From NCBI RefSeq assembly GCF_900454685.1, contig NZ_UATM01000032.1, positions 868,001 to 932,000 on the forward strand: a stretch of 64,000 nt of DNA, given 5' to 3'. Positions 19,039 to 28,533 of this stretch are shown piece after piece (positions within the stretch are counted from its first letter, which is position 1; each line of letters opens with the position of its first letter). The DNA is from Peptoniphilus harei (GTDB taxonomy: Bacteria > Bacillota > Clostridia > Tissierellales > Peptoniphilaceae). The translations under genes and the position numbers were made by a program. The notes beneath the pieces were generated by a model that was not told where the DNA came from, searched no databases, and worked only from the letters and a program-made list of their open reading frames with translations.

Positions 19039-19905
19039 ATGGAAAATAAAATAAAGAATTTTTTAAAAATTATCTTAAAGCTTTTTGTCTTGCTCTTTGC
19101 AATTGCCATCTTCACTAGTGGGGTTATGCTGGCCCTGTCCCTAATTTTTTACGGGCAAACTTATTTTAATGATGATTATAAAAATGCAAACCTAATAATG
19201 TTAATGGGGACTACAGGTCAACTACTGGCTGCCATAATATTTGTAAAATATGTTTTGAAAAAGAAGATGGACTTCATCTTCTTCAAGAGAGAAGGTCTTG
19301 CCAAGAACATTGGACTTGGACTCTTCCTTGGATTCTTACAAATTTCTATCTATGTTTTGCTAGACATGGGAAGGGGAGCCCTTGGATACCAGGGGATTAA
19401 CTTAGGCAATTTAAATTTAATTTTCCTTGCCTACTTCATGGCCTTCTTTATCCAGTCAACATCTGAAGAAGTTTTGGTAAGGGGAATCCTAACAAGAGTT
19501 CTCTATAACAATTATGGAAGAAGGCTCGCAATCCTACTTCCATCAATTTTCTTTGGACTCTTGCACCTGGGCAATGAAGGAGTGACAATTTTATCTACCT
19601 TAAACACAATCTTGGTGGGAATATTTTTTGCAAAGTTGTTATTTTATTCAGAAAATATTATGTTGACTTCTGGAGTCCACGCCGGCTGGAACTTTTCCAT
19701 GGCAATGATTTACGGACTAAATGTTAGTGGCTTTAGCGGCTTTGACAGCTTACTTAATTTTAAAATTTTAAATTACAACTTGTACGACAAAACTTATGGG
19801 CCAGAGGGAAGCATCCTCGTGACCTTTATTGAAATTATTAGTATTTTAATTATATTTTATTTGGAAAAAAGAAAGAGAGATAAAAAATGGAAGATAAAAA
19901 AATAG
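19039..19905 (+). CDS. CPBP-family intramembrane protease
   Basis: A 288-residue protein with about eight hydrophobic segments. The CPBP (Abi/Rce1) motifs are present: SEEVLVRGIL with the Glu-Glu-x3-Arg signature, FGLLHLGNEG with the catalytic His, and HAGWNFSM. These glutamic or metal-type proteases act inside the membrane. Bacterial members include bacteriocin-immunity and stress-related proteins, but none of those roles is shown here. It ends 19 bases inside trpS, implying translational coupling. Confidence 0.9.
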   Translation: MENKIKNFLKIILKLFVLLFAIAIFTSGVMLALSLIFYGQTYFNDDYKNANLIMLMGTTGQLLAAIIFVKYVLKKKMDFIFFKREGLAKNIGLGLFLGFLQISIYVLLDMGRGALGYQGINLGNLNLIFLAYFMAFFIQSTSEEVLVRGILTRVLYNNYGRRLAILLPSIFFGLLHLGNEGVTILSTLNTILVGIFFAKLLFYSENIMLTSGVHAGWNFSMAMIYGLNVSGFSGFDSLLNFKILNYNLYDKTYGPEGSILVTFIEIISILIIFYLEKRKRDKKWKIKK

Positions 19906-20879
19906 TTTACTCTGGGATCCAACCTTCTGGTTCCCTCACTATTGGAAATTATATTGGGGCCCTAAAGAACTTTATTGGCCTTCAAGATGAATACAACTGC
20001 CTATACTGTATCGTTGACATGCACGCAATCACTGTGGCACAAGAGCCAAAGGACCTTAGGAAGAACACACTTGATGTCCTTGCCCTTTACCTTGCAGCAG
20101 GACTTGACCCAAAGAAGTCAATTATTTACATCCAATCCCATGTGCCGGCTCACGCTGAACTTGGTTGGGTCCTAAATACAATGACAGGCCTTGGACAACT
20201 TCAAAGGATGACACAATTCAAGGACAAGTCAAGCAAGTACACTGATGTTCAAGCAGGACTTTTAAATTATCCAGTCCTAATGGCAGCTGACATCTTGCTT
20301 TACAACACATCTTACGTTCCTGTAGGCGAAGACCAAAAGCAACACATAGAAATTACAAGAGACTTGGCCCAAAGATTTAATTCAAGATATTCTGAAACTT
20401 TTACAATTCCAGAAATTTTGACACCAAAAGTTGGGGCAAGAATAATGTCACTTAAGGATCCTTCTTCAAAGATGTCTAAGTCTGATTCAAATAAGGATGG
20501 ATTTATTTTAATTCTTGATTCAGAAGACGACACAAGAAAGAAAATCAAGAGAGCTGTCACAGATTCATCTGGCGAGTTTAGATATTCTGATGACCAACCA
20601 GGCTTAAAGAATCTTATTAACATTCACGCTTCCTTCTCTGGCATGAGCCCAGAAGAAATTGTCAAGAAATACGAAAACCTTGGCTACGGAGACTTCAAGG
20701 AAGACCTTGGAGAAGTTGTTGTTGAAGGTCTAAGACCACTTCGTGAAAGATTTAAAGAAATAAGGAGCGACAAGGCCTATCTTGAATCAGTTTACAAAGA
20801 AGGTGCAGAAAAGGCATCTTACCTTGCAAACAAAACCCTAAGAAAGGTTTATAAAAAAGTTGGATTTATCCCTAGATAA
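19887..20879 (+). CDS. trpS: Tryptophanyl-tRNA synthetase
   Basis: A class I aminoacyl-tRNA synthetase, 330 residues. The HIGH-like motif is SGSLTIGNYIGAL near residue 15, and the KMSKS loop is KMSKSDSNKDG. VGEDQKQHIEITRDLAQRFN is the conserved tryptophan-site region. The ATG at 19887 lies within the end of the upstream CPBP gene, with GAAAGAGAGA as ribosome binding site. Confidence 0.96.
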   Translation: MEDKKIVYSGIQPSGSLTIGNYIGALKNFIGLQDEYNCLYCIVDMHAITVAQEPKDLRKNTLDVLALYLAAGLDPKKSIIYIQSHVPAHAELGWVLNTMTGLGQLQRMTQFKDKSSKYTDVQAGLLNYPVLMAADILLYNTSYVPVGEDQKQHIEITRDLAQRFNSRYSETFTIPEILTPKVGARIMSLKDPSSKMSKSDSNKDGFILILDSEDDTRKKIKRAVTDSSGEFRYSDDQPGLKNLINIHASFSGMSPEEIVKKYENLGYGDFKEDLGEVVVEGLRPLRERFKEIRSDKAYLESVYKEGAEKASYLANKTLRKVYKKVGFIPR

Positions 20880-20942
20880 TCAAGTATTTATTGATTTCAA
20901 AGATTTTTTGTGGTATCTTTTATATTAATTAGGGGGTGCCTT

Positions 20943-21728
20943 ATGGCAAAGAAAATAATTCTTGTTCTTGCTGTGATTCTTCTTGGAGGATATTTTGCTT
21001 ATCCAGGCATTCAAGGCAAGATGAACGAGGCAAGACTTAAGAGAGAAAATCCTAATGCAGAGATTATCGGTAAGGCAGATGGACCGACAGCTATTTTTAC
21101 CACAAATAATAAAAATACTGATAAAGATAGAGATGGAGAAAAAAATAATAATCAAGAAGCAGACTATGCAGGTGCTATAGGAATAATTGGTGGGTCTGAT
21201 GATTCCGGGGTCTTATATCCAAAGGTGGAGCCAGATTCTGAATTTACCTTCCAAGCTTCTGATATTTTAAGTGCCAAGAATTTTATTTTTGAATCTTCAT
21301 CAGTAAAAAGTGACCTTGAGAAAGATTATGACAATGCAGCAAGAGCTTTTGGCTTTGGAAGTGAAGCTAAAGAGCCAGAAAAGGATGACAAGATAGAAGA
21401 TGTGACAATTATTGGAGCAGTCATAAACTCAAAGGGGTTTAGTGGTGACAAGTTGGTATTAGATATTAACACCTATTCCAATGTTAAAAATTTAATGAAA
21501 TCTACTTACATCTTAGGATTTGAAGATGAAAATGGAAATGAAATAAAAGAACTAAAGGTAAGAGTAAATTCTTCAGAGCCAGAAGATCATCAAAATGTAA
21601 GAGAAGAAATTGGTGGGATTGATAAGTACGATAAGGTAATCATATATTTAAAGCAAGTAGAAGTTGTAGAAAACAATGATTATACAAGTTACCTCACTCC
21701 TATACAAAATTTGACAATAGAAAAATAA
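20943..21728 (+). CDS. Hypothetical secreted or membrane-anchored protein
   Basis: A 261-residue protein. It starts at ATG 20943 after AGGGGGTG; a longer upstream frame has no ribosome binding site. Residues 4-22 form one hydrophobic helix, probably a signal anchor. An Asn/Asp-rich low-complexity stretch follows (about 55-75). The C-terminal 130 residues (VTIIGAVINSKGF, LVLDINTYSNVKNLM, KVIIYLKQVEVVE) look like a beta-sandwich extracellular domain. No known catalytic motif. It lies between trpS and the valS T-box. Confidence 0.65.
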   Translation: MAKKIILVLAVILLGGYFAYPGIQGKMNEARLKRENPNAEIIGKADGPTAIFTTNNKNTDKDRDGEKNNNQEADYAGAIGIIGGSDDSGVLYPKVEPDSEFTFQASDILSAKNFIFESSSVKSDLEKDYDNAARAFGFGSEAKEPEKDDKIEDVTIIGAVINSKGFSGDKLVLDINTYSNVKNLMKSTYILGFEDENGNEIKELKVRVNSSEPEDHQNVREEIGGIDKYDKVIIYLKQVEVVENNDYTSYLTPIQNLTIEK

Positions 21729-21739
21729 ATTAGCAATAA

Positions 21740-21948
21740 AAAAGAGGATTGTAAAAATTTATAGATAGAGAGGGACTGGTTGCTGAGAAGTCCTTATAAA
21801 CTTTACAATTGTAGCTTTTTTTGCTTCTTTGGTGAAATTAGTAGCCAGAGACGACTTATCTCGTTAAAGATTATAGAGTGTTTATTGAAAAATAAAAATT
21901 AAGGTGGTACCGCGTCTTTCGTCCTTAGGGATGGAGGACGCTTTTTTA
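21740..21948 (+). promoter_or_regulatory. T-box riboswitch controlling valS
   Basis: The leader contains the near-invariant T-box core AAGGTGGTACCGCG (21901-21914), which binds the CCA end of uncharged tRNA. Stem I is formed by ATTGTAAA and TTTACAAT around an AGAGAG segment and a GGACT/AGTCC hairpin. A terminator, CGTCCT/AGGACG plus Ts, lies at 21920-21947. Valine specificity comes from the downstream gene; I could not fix the specifier codon with certainty. Confidence 0.92.
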
Positions 21949-22004
21949 TTTTTTTAATTTTATAAAATTGTAAATAATGAAAAAATTATAAATTAGGAGG
22001 AAAA

Positions 22005-24656
22005 ATGAAAGAATTAAACAAAACCTATGATCCAAAAGATTTTGAAGAAAAAATCTATGACTATTGGATGGAAAATAATTACTTTAGGGCAGAGGTTGAT
22101 GAAAACAAAAAACCTTACTCAATAGTAATGCCACCTCCAAACGTAACAGGCAACCTTCACATGGGTCACGCCCTTAACAATACAATCCAAGACGTCCTCA
22201 TTAGGACAAAAAGGATGCAGGGCTACTCTGCACTTTGGTTACCGGGAACTGACCACGCATCAATTTCCACAGAAGCTAAGGTTGTAGAAAAGCTTAGGAA
22301 TGAAGGCATAGACAAGGAAGACATTGGAAGAGAAAAGTTCTTAGAACACGCTTGGGATTGGACTCACGAATACGGTGGCAACATTGTAAACCAACTTAAG
22401 AAGCTGGGAATTTCTTGCGACTGGTCAAGACAAAGCTTTACACTTGACGACAATCTTTCCAACGCTGTTGAAGAAGTTTTTATAGAACTTTATGACAAGG
22501 GACTTATCTATCGTGGCAACAGGATCATCAACTGGTGTCCATCTTGCGAAACTTCAATCTCTGATGCAGAAGTTGAACACGAAGAAAGTGATGGAAATAT
22601 TTGGTACTTCAAGTATCCTTTTGCAGACAGGGAAGGTGGAATTGAAATTGCAACAACAAGACCTGAAACTATCCCAGGAGACCTTGCCATTGCAGTAAAC
22701 CCTGAAGATGAAAGATACACTGACCTTATTGGTGAGTACGTAATGATCCCAGTGATGGACAACAAAAAAATTCCAATTATTGCTGATGATTATGTTGAAA
22801 TGGACTTTGGTTCTGGTGCAGTAAAGATCACTCCATCCCACGACCCTAACGACTTCGAAGTTGGAGCTCGTCATGACCTTGGCCAAAATATAATTATGGA
22901 CGGCAAGGGATATTTAAATGAAAATGCTGGAGCCTACGCAGGCCTAGAAAGATATGAAGCAAGAGAAAAAATCATAGAAGACTTTGAAAAACTTGGCTTC
23001 TACATTGGCAAGAAGCACCACCACAACGCTGTTGGTCACTGTGAAAGATGTCACACAGTTATTGAACCACTGATTTCTAAGCAATGGTTCGTTAAGATGG
23101 CACCACTTGCTAAGCCAGCCCTTGAAGAATACAGGAAGGGCAACCTAAACATTGTTCCAGAAAGGTTTGGAAAAGTTTATGAAAACTGGCTAGAAAATAT
23201 TCGTGACTGGAACATCTCAAGACAATTATGGTGGGGACACAGGCTTCCAGTTTGGTATTCTGATACTGACGATGAAATTGTAATCTCAAGAGAAGACCCA
23301 TCAAACACTAAGGGATACGAAGGCAAGACTTATACCCAAGACCAAGACACACTTGACACTTGGTTCTCATCAGCCCTTTGGCCTTTCTCAACTCTTGGTT
23401 GGCCAGAAAAGACTCCAGAGTATGAATACTTCTATCCAACAAATGTACTTGTAACAGGCTACGACATCATCTTCTTCTGGGTAATCAGGATGGTATTTTC
23501 TGCCCTAGAACAAACTGGCAAGCTTCCATTTAAAGATGTATTCCTAAATGGACTTGTAAGAGATGACCAAGGAAGAAAGATGTCAAAATCTCTTGGCAAC
23601 GGAATCGACCCGCTTGACATCATTAGAGACTACGGTGCCGATGCTCTTAGATTTACCCTTGTAACAGGCAACACACCAGGCAACGACATGAGGTTTTACA
23701 CTAAGAGGGTTGAAGCAAACAGGAACTTTGCCAACAAACTTTGGAATGCAACAAGATTCTTAATGATGAACATGTCTGATGAAATCGAAGATTCCAACTT
23801 TGATGTAGCTAAGCTTCACTACCAAGACAAGTGGATAATTTCAAAACTACAAAAAGTTATAAAATCAATTACAGAAAAAATTGACAAGTACGAAATTGGA
23901 CTTGCAGCAGACGACATCTACGACTTCATCTGGTCTGACTTCTGCGACTGGTACATTGAAATTGTAAAACCAGTCTTATATTCTGACGATGTGGAAGAAA
24001 AAACAAACACAGTAAAAGTTTTATTATATGTATTAGAAAACATCTTGAAGCTTCTCCATCCATTTATGCCATACATCACAGAAGAAGTTTGGCAAGCCCT
24101 ACCTAACAGGAAGGAAGCTTTGATTCTTGCTTCTTGGCCAGAATATAATGAAGACCTTGTATTTGAAAAAGAAGAGAAGGCAACAGAATATATTGAAAAT
24201 GCCATTCGTGAAATCAGAAATGCAAGAAGCGAAATGAATATAGAAAATTCAAAGAAGTCAAACACTCTTGTCTACACTAAGGACGATGAAGTGAGAGAAA
24301 TCTTTGAAGAAATGAAGGGACTTCTTCTAAATCTTGGCTACTCAAACTCTGTAGAAATTACAGATGACGAAGGCAAGAAAAATTCAGAAAATATTGCCAT
24401 AGTTCTCGACAAGGCAGAAATCCAACTTCCACTTAAGGAACTTGTGGACTTTGAAAAGGAACTAAAGAGACTTCAAAAGGACAAGAAGGAAGCTGAGGGC
24501 GAACTAAAAAGAGCCAAGGGCAAGCTTGCCAACGAAGGTTTTGTTTCAAAGGCACCAGCAAAACTCATCGAAGAAGAAAAGGCAAAAGTAATTAAGTACG
24601 AAGAGATCCTAAAGACAGTTGAAGGACAAATTGCAAAGGTAGAAAAGAACCTATGA
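22005..24656 (+). CDS. valS: Valyl-tRNA synthetase
   Basis: Charges tRNA-Val. The 883-residue class I enzyme has PPPNVTGNLHMGHALN (HIGH motif), the CP1 editing domain with TTRPETIPGD, the KMSKSLGNGIDPLD loop, and the C-terminal coiled coil (DFEKELKRLQKDKKEAEGEL, ending in VEKNL) that contacts tRNA. TAGGAGGAAAA precedes the ATG. folC overlaps the stop as ATGA. Confidence 0.98.
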   Translation: MKELNKTYDPKDFEEKIYDYWMENNYFRAEVDENKKPYSIVMPPPNVTGNLHMGHALNNTIQDVLIRTKRMQGYSALWLPGTDHASISTEAKVVEKLRNEGIDKEDIGREKFLEHAWDWTHEYGGNIVNQLKKLGISCDWSRQSFTLDDNLSNAVEEVFIELYDKGLIYRGNRIINWCPSCETSISDAEVEHEESDGNIWYFKYPFADREGGIEIATTRPETIPGDLAIAVNPEDERYTDLIGEYVMIPVMDNKKIPIIADDYVEMDFGSGAVKITPSHDPNDFEVGARHDLGQNIIMDGKGYLNENAGAYAGLERYEAREKIIEDFEKLGFYIGKKHHHNAVGHCERCHTVIEPLISKQWFVKMAPLAKPALEEYRKGNLNIVPERFGKVYENWLENIRDWNISRQLWWGHRLPVWYSDTDDEIVISREDPSNTKGYEGKTYTQDQDTLDTWFSSALWPFSTLGWPEKTPEYEYFYPTNVLVTGYDIIFFWVIRMVFSALEQTGKLPFKDVFLNGLVRDDQGRKMSKSLGNGIDPLDIIRDYGADALRFTLVTGNTPGNDMRFYTKRVEANRNFANKLWNATRFLMMNMSDEIEDSNFDVAKLHYQDKWIISKLQKVIKSITEKIDKYEIGLAADDIYDFIWSDFCDWYIEIVKPVLYSDDVEEKTNTVKVLLYVLENILKLLHPFMPYITEEVWQALPNRKEALILASWPEYNEDLVFEKEEKATEYIENAIREIRNARSEMNIENSKKSNTLVYTKDDEVREIFEEMKGLLLNLGYSNSVEITDDEGKKNSENIAIVLDKAEIQLPLKELVDFEKELKRLQKDKKEAEGELKRAKGKLANEGFVSKAPAKLIEEEKAKVIKYEEILKTVEGQIAKVEKNL

Positions 24657-25951
24657 CATATCAAGAAGTTGTAAAAAACATAGAGTCCAGGATTGGCAAG
24701 TTCAAGTCCAAGGGCAATGTGAGGATCAAGGCCTTCTTAGAAAATATTGGATCACCCCACAAGAACTTAAAGGTCATCCACATTGCTGGGACCAACGGCA
24801 AGGGGTCTACAGTTAGCTTTATCAAGGACATCTTAAAGGAAGATTACAAGGTGGGGTCCTTTGTTTCTCCCCACCTCATAACCTACTGCGACAGGATAAA
24901 AATTGGGGACACAGAAATTTCCCAAGAGGACTTTGCAGAACTTGGAGACTTTATAATTGAAAAAGAAAAAGACATTGTAGAAGAATACGGCGACCTCAAC
25001 CTCTTTGAATTTTTGACAATTATGGCAATAATTTACTTTGAAAGAGAAGGGGTAGACCTTGCTATACTTGAAGTTGGCATGGGTGGTCGTGCAGACTCTA
25101 CAAATATCTTCACAAGTCGTGAAAAATTAATTTCTATTATCACGTCAATTTCCATGGACCACATGGAATACCTTGGCGATACCATAGAAGAAATTGCCGA
25201 TGCCAAGGCTGGTATCATCCAAGAAGATGGACTTGTAGTAACCACAAACAGAGATCCAAAAATTCTTGGAGTAATAGAAAAAGAAGCCAAAGAAAAGTCT
25301 GCCGAACTCTTCTACACCAAGGACCTTGAAAGTGAAATTTTAAAATCTGATTTAAGGGGAATTGACTTTAAATTAAAACTAGATGGGGAAGAAGAGGACT
25401 TACAGCTCACACAAATTGGTGACTACCAAGTGGAGAATGCCATAGGAGCAATTTATTCCCTTTACCTCTTAAACAAGAGGGGGATTTTAAAAATTTCTCT
25501 TGATGACATTAAAAAGAGAATAAAAACTTCAACTTGGAAGGGAAGGATGGAGATTGTCTCAAGAGACCCACTTATAATCTTAGACGGTGCCCACAACTTT
25601 GATGGAATCAAGAGATTAGTTGAATCCTTAGACAATTTTAAATTCAAAAAGCTCCACCTCATTATGTCAATCTTGGCTGATAAGGAACACAAGAAGATGC
25701 TAGAAGAAATTTCCTCTTACACCGATGAAGTTGTCTTCGTAAACTTGGACTACAAGAGGGGGACAAGCCCAGAAGAACTAAGTCGTGAGGCAAGTGAATA
25801 TGGACTTAAGGGTCAGGTCATGACCATTGATGAAGCCTTGGATTATTATAAAAAAACTTATGAGGATGGCGACTTGATTTTAATTACAGGCTCTCTTTAC
25901 TTTGTAAGTGAAGCCAGGTCCAAGATTTTAAACTACGATTACAGCATATAA
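24653..25951 (+). CDS. folC: Folylpolyglutamate synthase / dihydrofolate synthase
   Basis: Adds glutamate to folates, and often also makes dihydrofolate. The 432-residue product has the Mur-ligase-type P-loop GTNGKGSTVSFI near residue 45, GRADSTNIF, the ISMDHMEYLG metal region and LDGAHNFDGIK. It overlaps valS by four bases and so is translated from the T-box-controlled transcript. Confidence 0.95.
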   Translation: MTYQEVVKNIESRIGKFKSKGNVRIKAFLENIGSPHKNLKVIHIAGTNGKGSTVSFIKDILKEDYKVGSFVSPHLITYCDRIKIGDTEISQEDFAELGDFIIEKEKDIVEEYGDLNLFEFLTIMAIIYFEREGVDLAILEVGMGGRADSTNIFTSREKLISIITSISMDHMEYLGDTIEEIADAKAGIIQEDGLVVTTNRDPKILGVIEKEAKEKSAELFYTKDLESEILKSDLRGIDFKLKLDGEEEDLQLTQIGDYQVENAIGAIYSLYLLNKRGILKISLDDIKKRIKTSTWKGRMEIVSRDPLIILDGAHNFDGIKRLVESLDNFKFKKLHLIMSILADKEHKKMLEEISSYTDEVVFVNLDYKRGTSPEELSREASEYGLKGQVMTIDEALDYYKKTYEDGDLILITGSLYFVSEARSKILNYDYSI

Positions 25952-25961
25952 ATAAAAATAA

Positions 25962-25996
25962 AAAAAGATTAGGTTTTGAGACCTAATCTTTTTTGA
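25962..25996 (+). terminator. Terminator of valS-folC
   Basis: AAAAAGATTAGGT pairs with ACCTAATCTTTTT over a 6-base loop. Confidence 0.9.
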
Positions 25997-26019
25997 TGGA
26001 AAATTTATTTTAACTTATA

Positions 26020-26220
26020 AAGTTTTATAAAGTATCTATAATTAAGCAAGTTGTTAGAAACTAGGAAGCCACAAATACTTATAAAGTTATAAGTATTCAT
26101 AAGCATCCTAACACCTATAAGCTTATAAATTTTTTTAATCTTTCAAATATTATTAAACTTAAAAAAAATTATGAAGTCATAAATATTTATAAACTTACAA
26201 AAATTAATTTATAAAGAAAG
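26020..26220. repeat. Degenerate 18-bp tandem array (second)
   Basis: Roughly ten 17-19-base units between two convergent terminators, for example CCACAAATACTTATAAAG, TTAAAAAAAATTATGAAG and TCATAAATATTTATAAAC. It has the same unit and spacing as the array at 16440 and no open reading frame. Confidence 0.7.
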
Positions 26221-26227
26221 CAAAAGA

Positions 26228-26252
26228 AAAAGACCGTGGATTCTTCCACGGC
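26228..26252 (-). terminator. Terminator of the coiled-coil surface protein gene
   Basis: On the minus strand GGCCGTGGA pairs with TCCACGGTC (one G-T pair) and Ts follow. Confidence 0.8.
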
Positions 26253-26269
26253 CTTATATAAGAGTTAAA

Positions 26270-27391
26270 TTATTTTGCATCTTTAGCAGTTTCTTTAACT
26301 TCTTCTTTTCCTTCTTTAACGTCTTTTTTGATTTCTTTTTTAGCTTCTTCAGTTTTTTCTTCGATCTTAGCTTCAGCCTTTAGGCCAATTTTTTCTACAG
26401 CTTCAACTAGAGCCTTAAGTTCGTTGTTAGCTTGTTCAAGAGTTGCATCTTTGTCTGCTACAATGTTTTTACCAGCTGCAACAGCGTTTTCGTAGTTAGT
26501 TTTAACTTCGTCAGTAGCTTTTTTGTATTCTTCAGAAGCACGAACTTCTTTTTCTTTAGCTAATTCTTTGTTGATAGCTTCTTTAACTTCTTCAAGTTTT
26601 GGAGCAACTTTTTCTTCCTTAACTTCTTCTTTTTCATTTACAACAGAAGTTAGAAGAACAGATTTAGTAGCTTCGTCATAACCAACGCCAAATCCAAGTT
26701 CTTTTCCAAGATCTCTTAACTTGTAGTAGTTAAGGTCATCAATCTTGTAAGCAGTAGCAGTAAGAGTTTTATCTCCAACTAGAACCTTGTCGTTAGTAAG
26801 CATACCCTTAGATTCAGCCTTAACTGGTTTTTGGTCAGATTCTACAACCTTGTAGTCAGCAGCCTTAGTAAGAGAAACAACTCCGTCCTTGTAGTCAACG
26901 CCGAATTTAGCTTGAGAGTCCTTAAGAACTGCAGCTAGGTCTCTAAGTTTGAAGTAGTTGTAACCGTCAATGTTGTATCCAGAGATAACAACGTCTTTTC
27001 CGTCAAGTTTAACTTTTTGGTTAGTAGCCTTAACGTCAATAGTCTTTACTTCTTTTTTAACTTCTTTAGCTTTTTCTTCAGCCTTTTCTTCTACTTTTTT
27101 AGCGTCTTTTTTAGCTTCTTCTTTTACTTCTTTAGCTTCTTTTTTTGCAGTTTCAGCTTTTTCTTTAGCTTCATCTTTAGCTTCAGTCATTTTTTCTGAA
27201 GCTTTTTCTTCAGTTTTTTTGCCAGCTTCTTCAGCCTTAGCTACTTTTTCTTTTCCTTCTTCAAGAACCTTTTCCATCTTAGTTGGTTCTTTAACGTCTT
27301 TAACAGCTTCAGTAACTTCAGCGAATACTGGGCTTGCAGTAGATAATAGCATTACTCCTGCTAGTGATAGTGATGTTAATTTCTTATTCAT
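26270..27391 (-). CDS. Secreted coiled-coil protein with paired stalk (CuAO N1-like) domains
   Basis: A 373-residue exported protein. The start at 27391 follows AGGAGGAAAAATTAAA; an upstream extension is not supported. A signal peptide (residues 1-25, ending PVFAEV) precedes a Lys/Glu/Ala-rich stretch of about 75 residues with repeated KEEAKKDAKK-type units, probably a long coiled coil. Two copper-amine-oxidase-N-like stalk repeats follow, both containing YYKLRDL-type cores (GYNYFKLRDLAAVL and DLNYYKLRDLGKEL). A second charged helical region ends the protein. No LPXTG or SLH anchor is seen, so attachment must be non-covalent or absent. A structural or adhesive surface role is inferred. Confidence 0.8.
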   Translation of the reverse strand: MNKKLTSLSLAGVMLLSTASPVFAEVTEAVKDVKEPTKMEKVLEEGKEKVAKAEEAGKKTEEKASEKMTEAKDEAKEKAETAKKEAKEVKEEAKKDAKKVEEKAEEKAKEVKKEVKTIDVKATNQKVKLDGKDVVISGYNIDGYNYFKLRDLAAVLKDSQAKFGVDYKDGVVSLTKAADYKVVESDQKPVKAESKGMLTNDKVLVGDKTLTATAYKIDDLNYYKLRDLGKELGFGVGYDEATKSVLLTSVVNEKEEVKEEKVAPKLEEVKEAINKELAKEKEVRASEEYKKATDEVKTNYENAVAAGKNIVADKDATLEQANNELKALVEAVEKIGLKAEAKIEEKTEEAKKEIKKDVKEGKEEVKETAKDAK

Positions 27392-27506
27392 TTTAATTTT
27401 TCCTCCTAAAATATAAGTTAACCTTATTATACAGAATTCACCCAATAAATCAATTAAAGTAGGCAAATTAGCGATTCATTTTATAAATTTTAATAATTCT
27501 GTAACA

Positions 27507-28400
27507 TTAGCTGTTGGAATAAGCGTAAACGAAACCGCCACTTGCATCTACATTTACATCGCCTGAATTAGTGTAGAAAACATAGGTACCAGCATCAGGA
27601 AGATAAGCTTTTTGGTATTTATTGAGTTCGCTCTCTTTTAAAAACCTCTTTTTATTTCCCACAAGGTCCATAAAGTCACGGGCAACTTTCCTCGACTCAT
27701 TTTCACTTAAGTGCTTTTCCAAGAAAGGATATTTTTCATTAGGGAAGTAGTAAAACTTGTAAAATTCTAAATTATTATTTTTATCAAAGATAAATCTCAT
27801 GGATAAATTCTTCTTTTCATAATCCTTTAAAAATAATTCATAAACCTTGCCATCATCAACTTCTTCTACCCTCATGACACCATCCTTTAAGTAGCCTTCA
27901 AGGTCAGTGACCCTTCTTATCTTATTAATAATAGCAAGGTCCTTGGCATCTTTAGATAAATCAATATCACGAGTAGGATCAATTTCATGGCCATTATTTA
28001 TGGCACAGTAAAATTCCTTTTCATTCCACTCAAGCTTAGCATCCATGGCGTTGGCAAGAGCCCTTGCAGGCACATAAGCAGTGTCATCAAGGATAAAAGT
28101 TGGAGAGTCAATAGTAAAGACCATATCATCAATCCTGTACTCCTTGGAGTCAATGTAAAAAACAATCTTCTTGCCTTGATTTAAAATCTCCACTTCTTTT
28201 GTGTCGCCCTTCCAGTTGACGTCAGCACCTAAGTTTTCAGACACAAGTCTTAGGGGAATATGGATCCTGTCATTCTTAACAACAAAGTCCTTCTCGAAGA
28301 CAATGTGATTGATGTTAAGAGTCATCTTTTTCTTTCCATTAGCATAGACACTAGTGAAGAGTAAAAGAAAAGATAATAAAAACAAAAGCTTCTTCTTCAT
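27507..28400 (-). CDS. Exported protein with copper amine oxidase N-terminal (stalk) domain
   Basis: A 297-residue protein with a signal peptide (1-20). Residues 25-135 form a CuAO_N1 stalk domain (IHIPLRLVSENLGADVNW, then YVPARALANAMDAKLEWN). The C-terminal half (DVNVDASGGFVYAYSNS, RKVARDFMDLVG) resembles the YcdB/PepSY-like modules found in Firmicutes surface proteins. It lies about 115 bases upstream of the coiled-coil stalk protein on the same strand, so the two may be made together. The function is not known. Confidence 0.75.
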   Translation of the reverse strand: MKKKLLFLLSFLLLFTSVYANGKKKMTLNINHIVFEKDFVVKNDRIHIPLRLVSENLGADVNWKGDTKEVEILNQGKKIVFYIDSKEYRIDDMVFTIDSPTFILDDTAYVPARALANAMDAKLEWNEKEFYCAINNGHEIDPTRDIDLSKDAKDLAIINKIRRVTDLEGYLKDGVMRVEEVDDGKVYELFLKDYEKKNLSMRFIFDKNNNLEFYKFYYFPNEKYPFLEKHLSENESRKVARDFMDLVGNKKRFLKESELNKYQKAYLPDAGTYVFYTNSGDVNVDASGGFVYAYSNS

Positions 28401-28480
28401 GTTATCACTCCTTTATACAATTATATCATTAAATAAATTTTAAAAACTTACAAAAAGCTTAAGAATTAGGGAAAATAAAA

Positions 28481-28524
28481 AAGCCCCCCTAAGGGAACTT
28501 TTAAGATTTTACTATGAACTTGTT
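28481..28524 (-). repeat. Copy of the 3' end and terminator of the 32233-32634 gene
   Basis: About 44 bases match 32213-32256 with three or so differences, including a frame that would end NKFIVKS-stop and the CCC/GGG terminator hairpin. It sits just past the LysR gene stop and probably serves as its terminator. Confidence 0.7.
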
Positions 28525-28533
28525 ATTTTGATT

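Noticed and set aside
26970..27416. Long plus-strand frames opposite the coiled-coil surface protein
   Set aside because: Composition mirrors the Lys/Glu-rich gene on the other strand, with no start signal.
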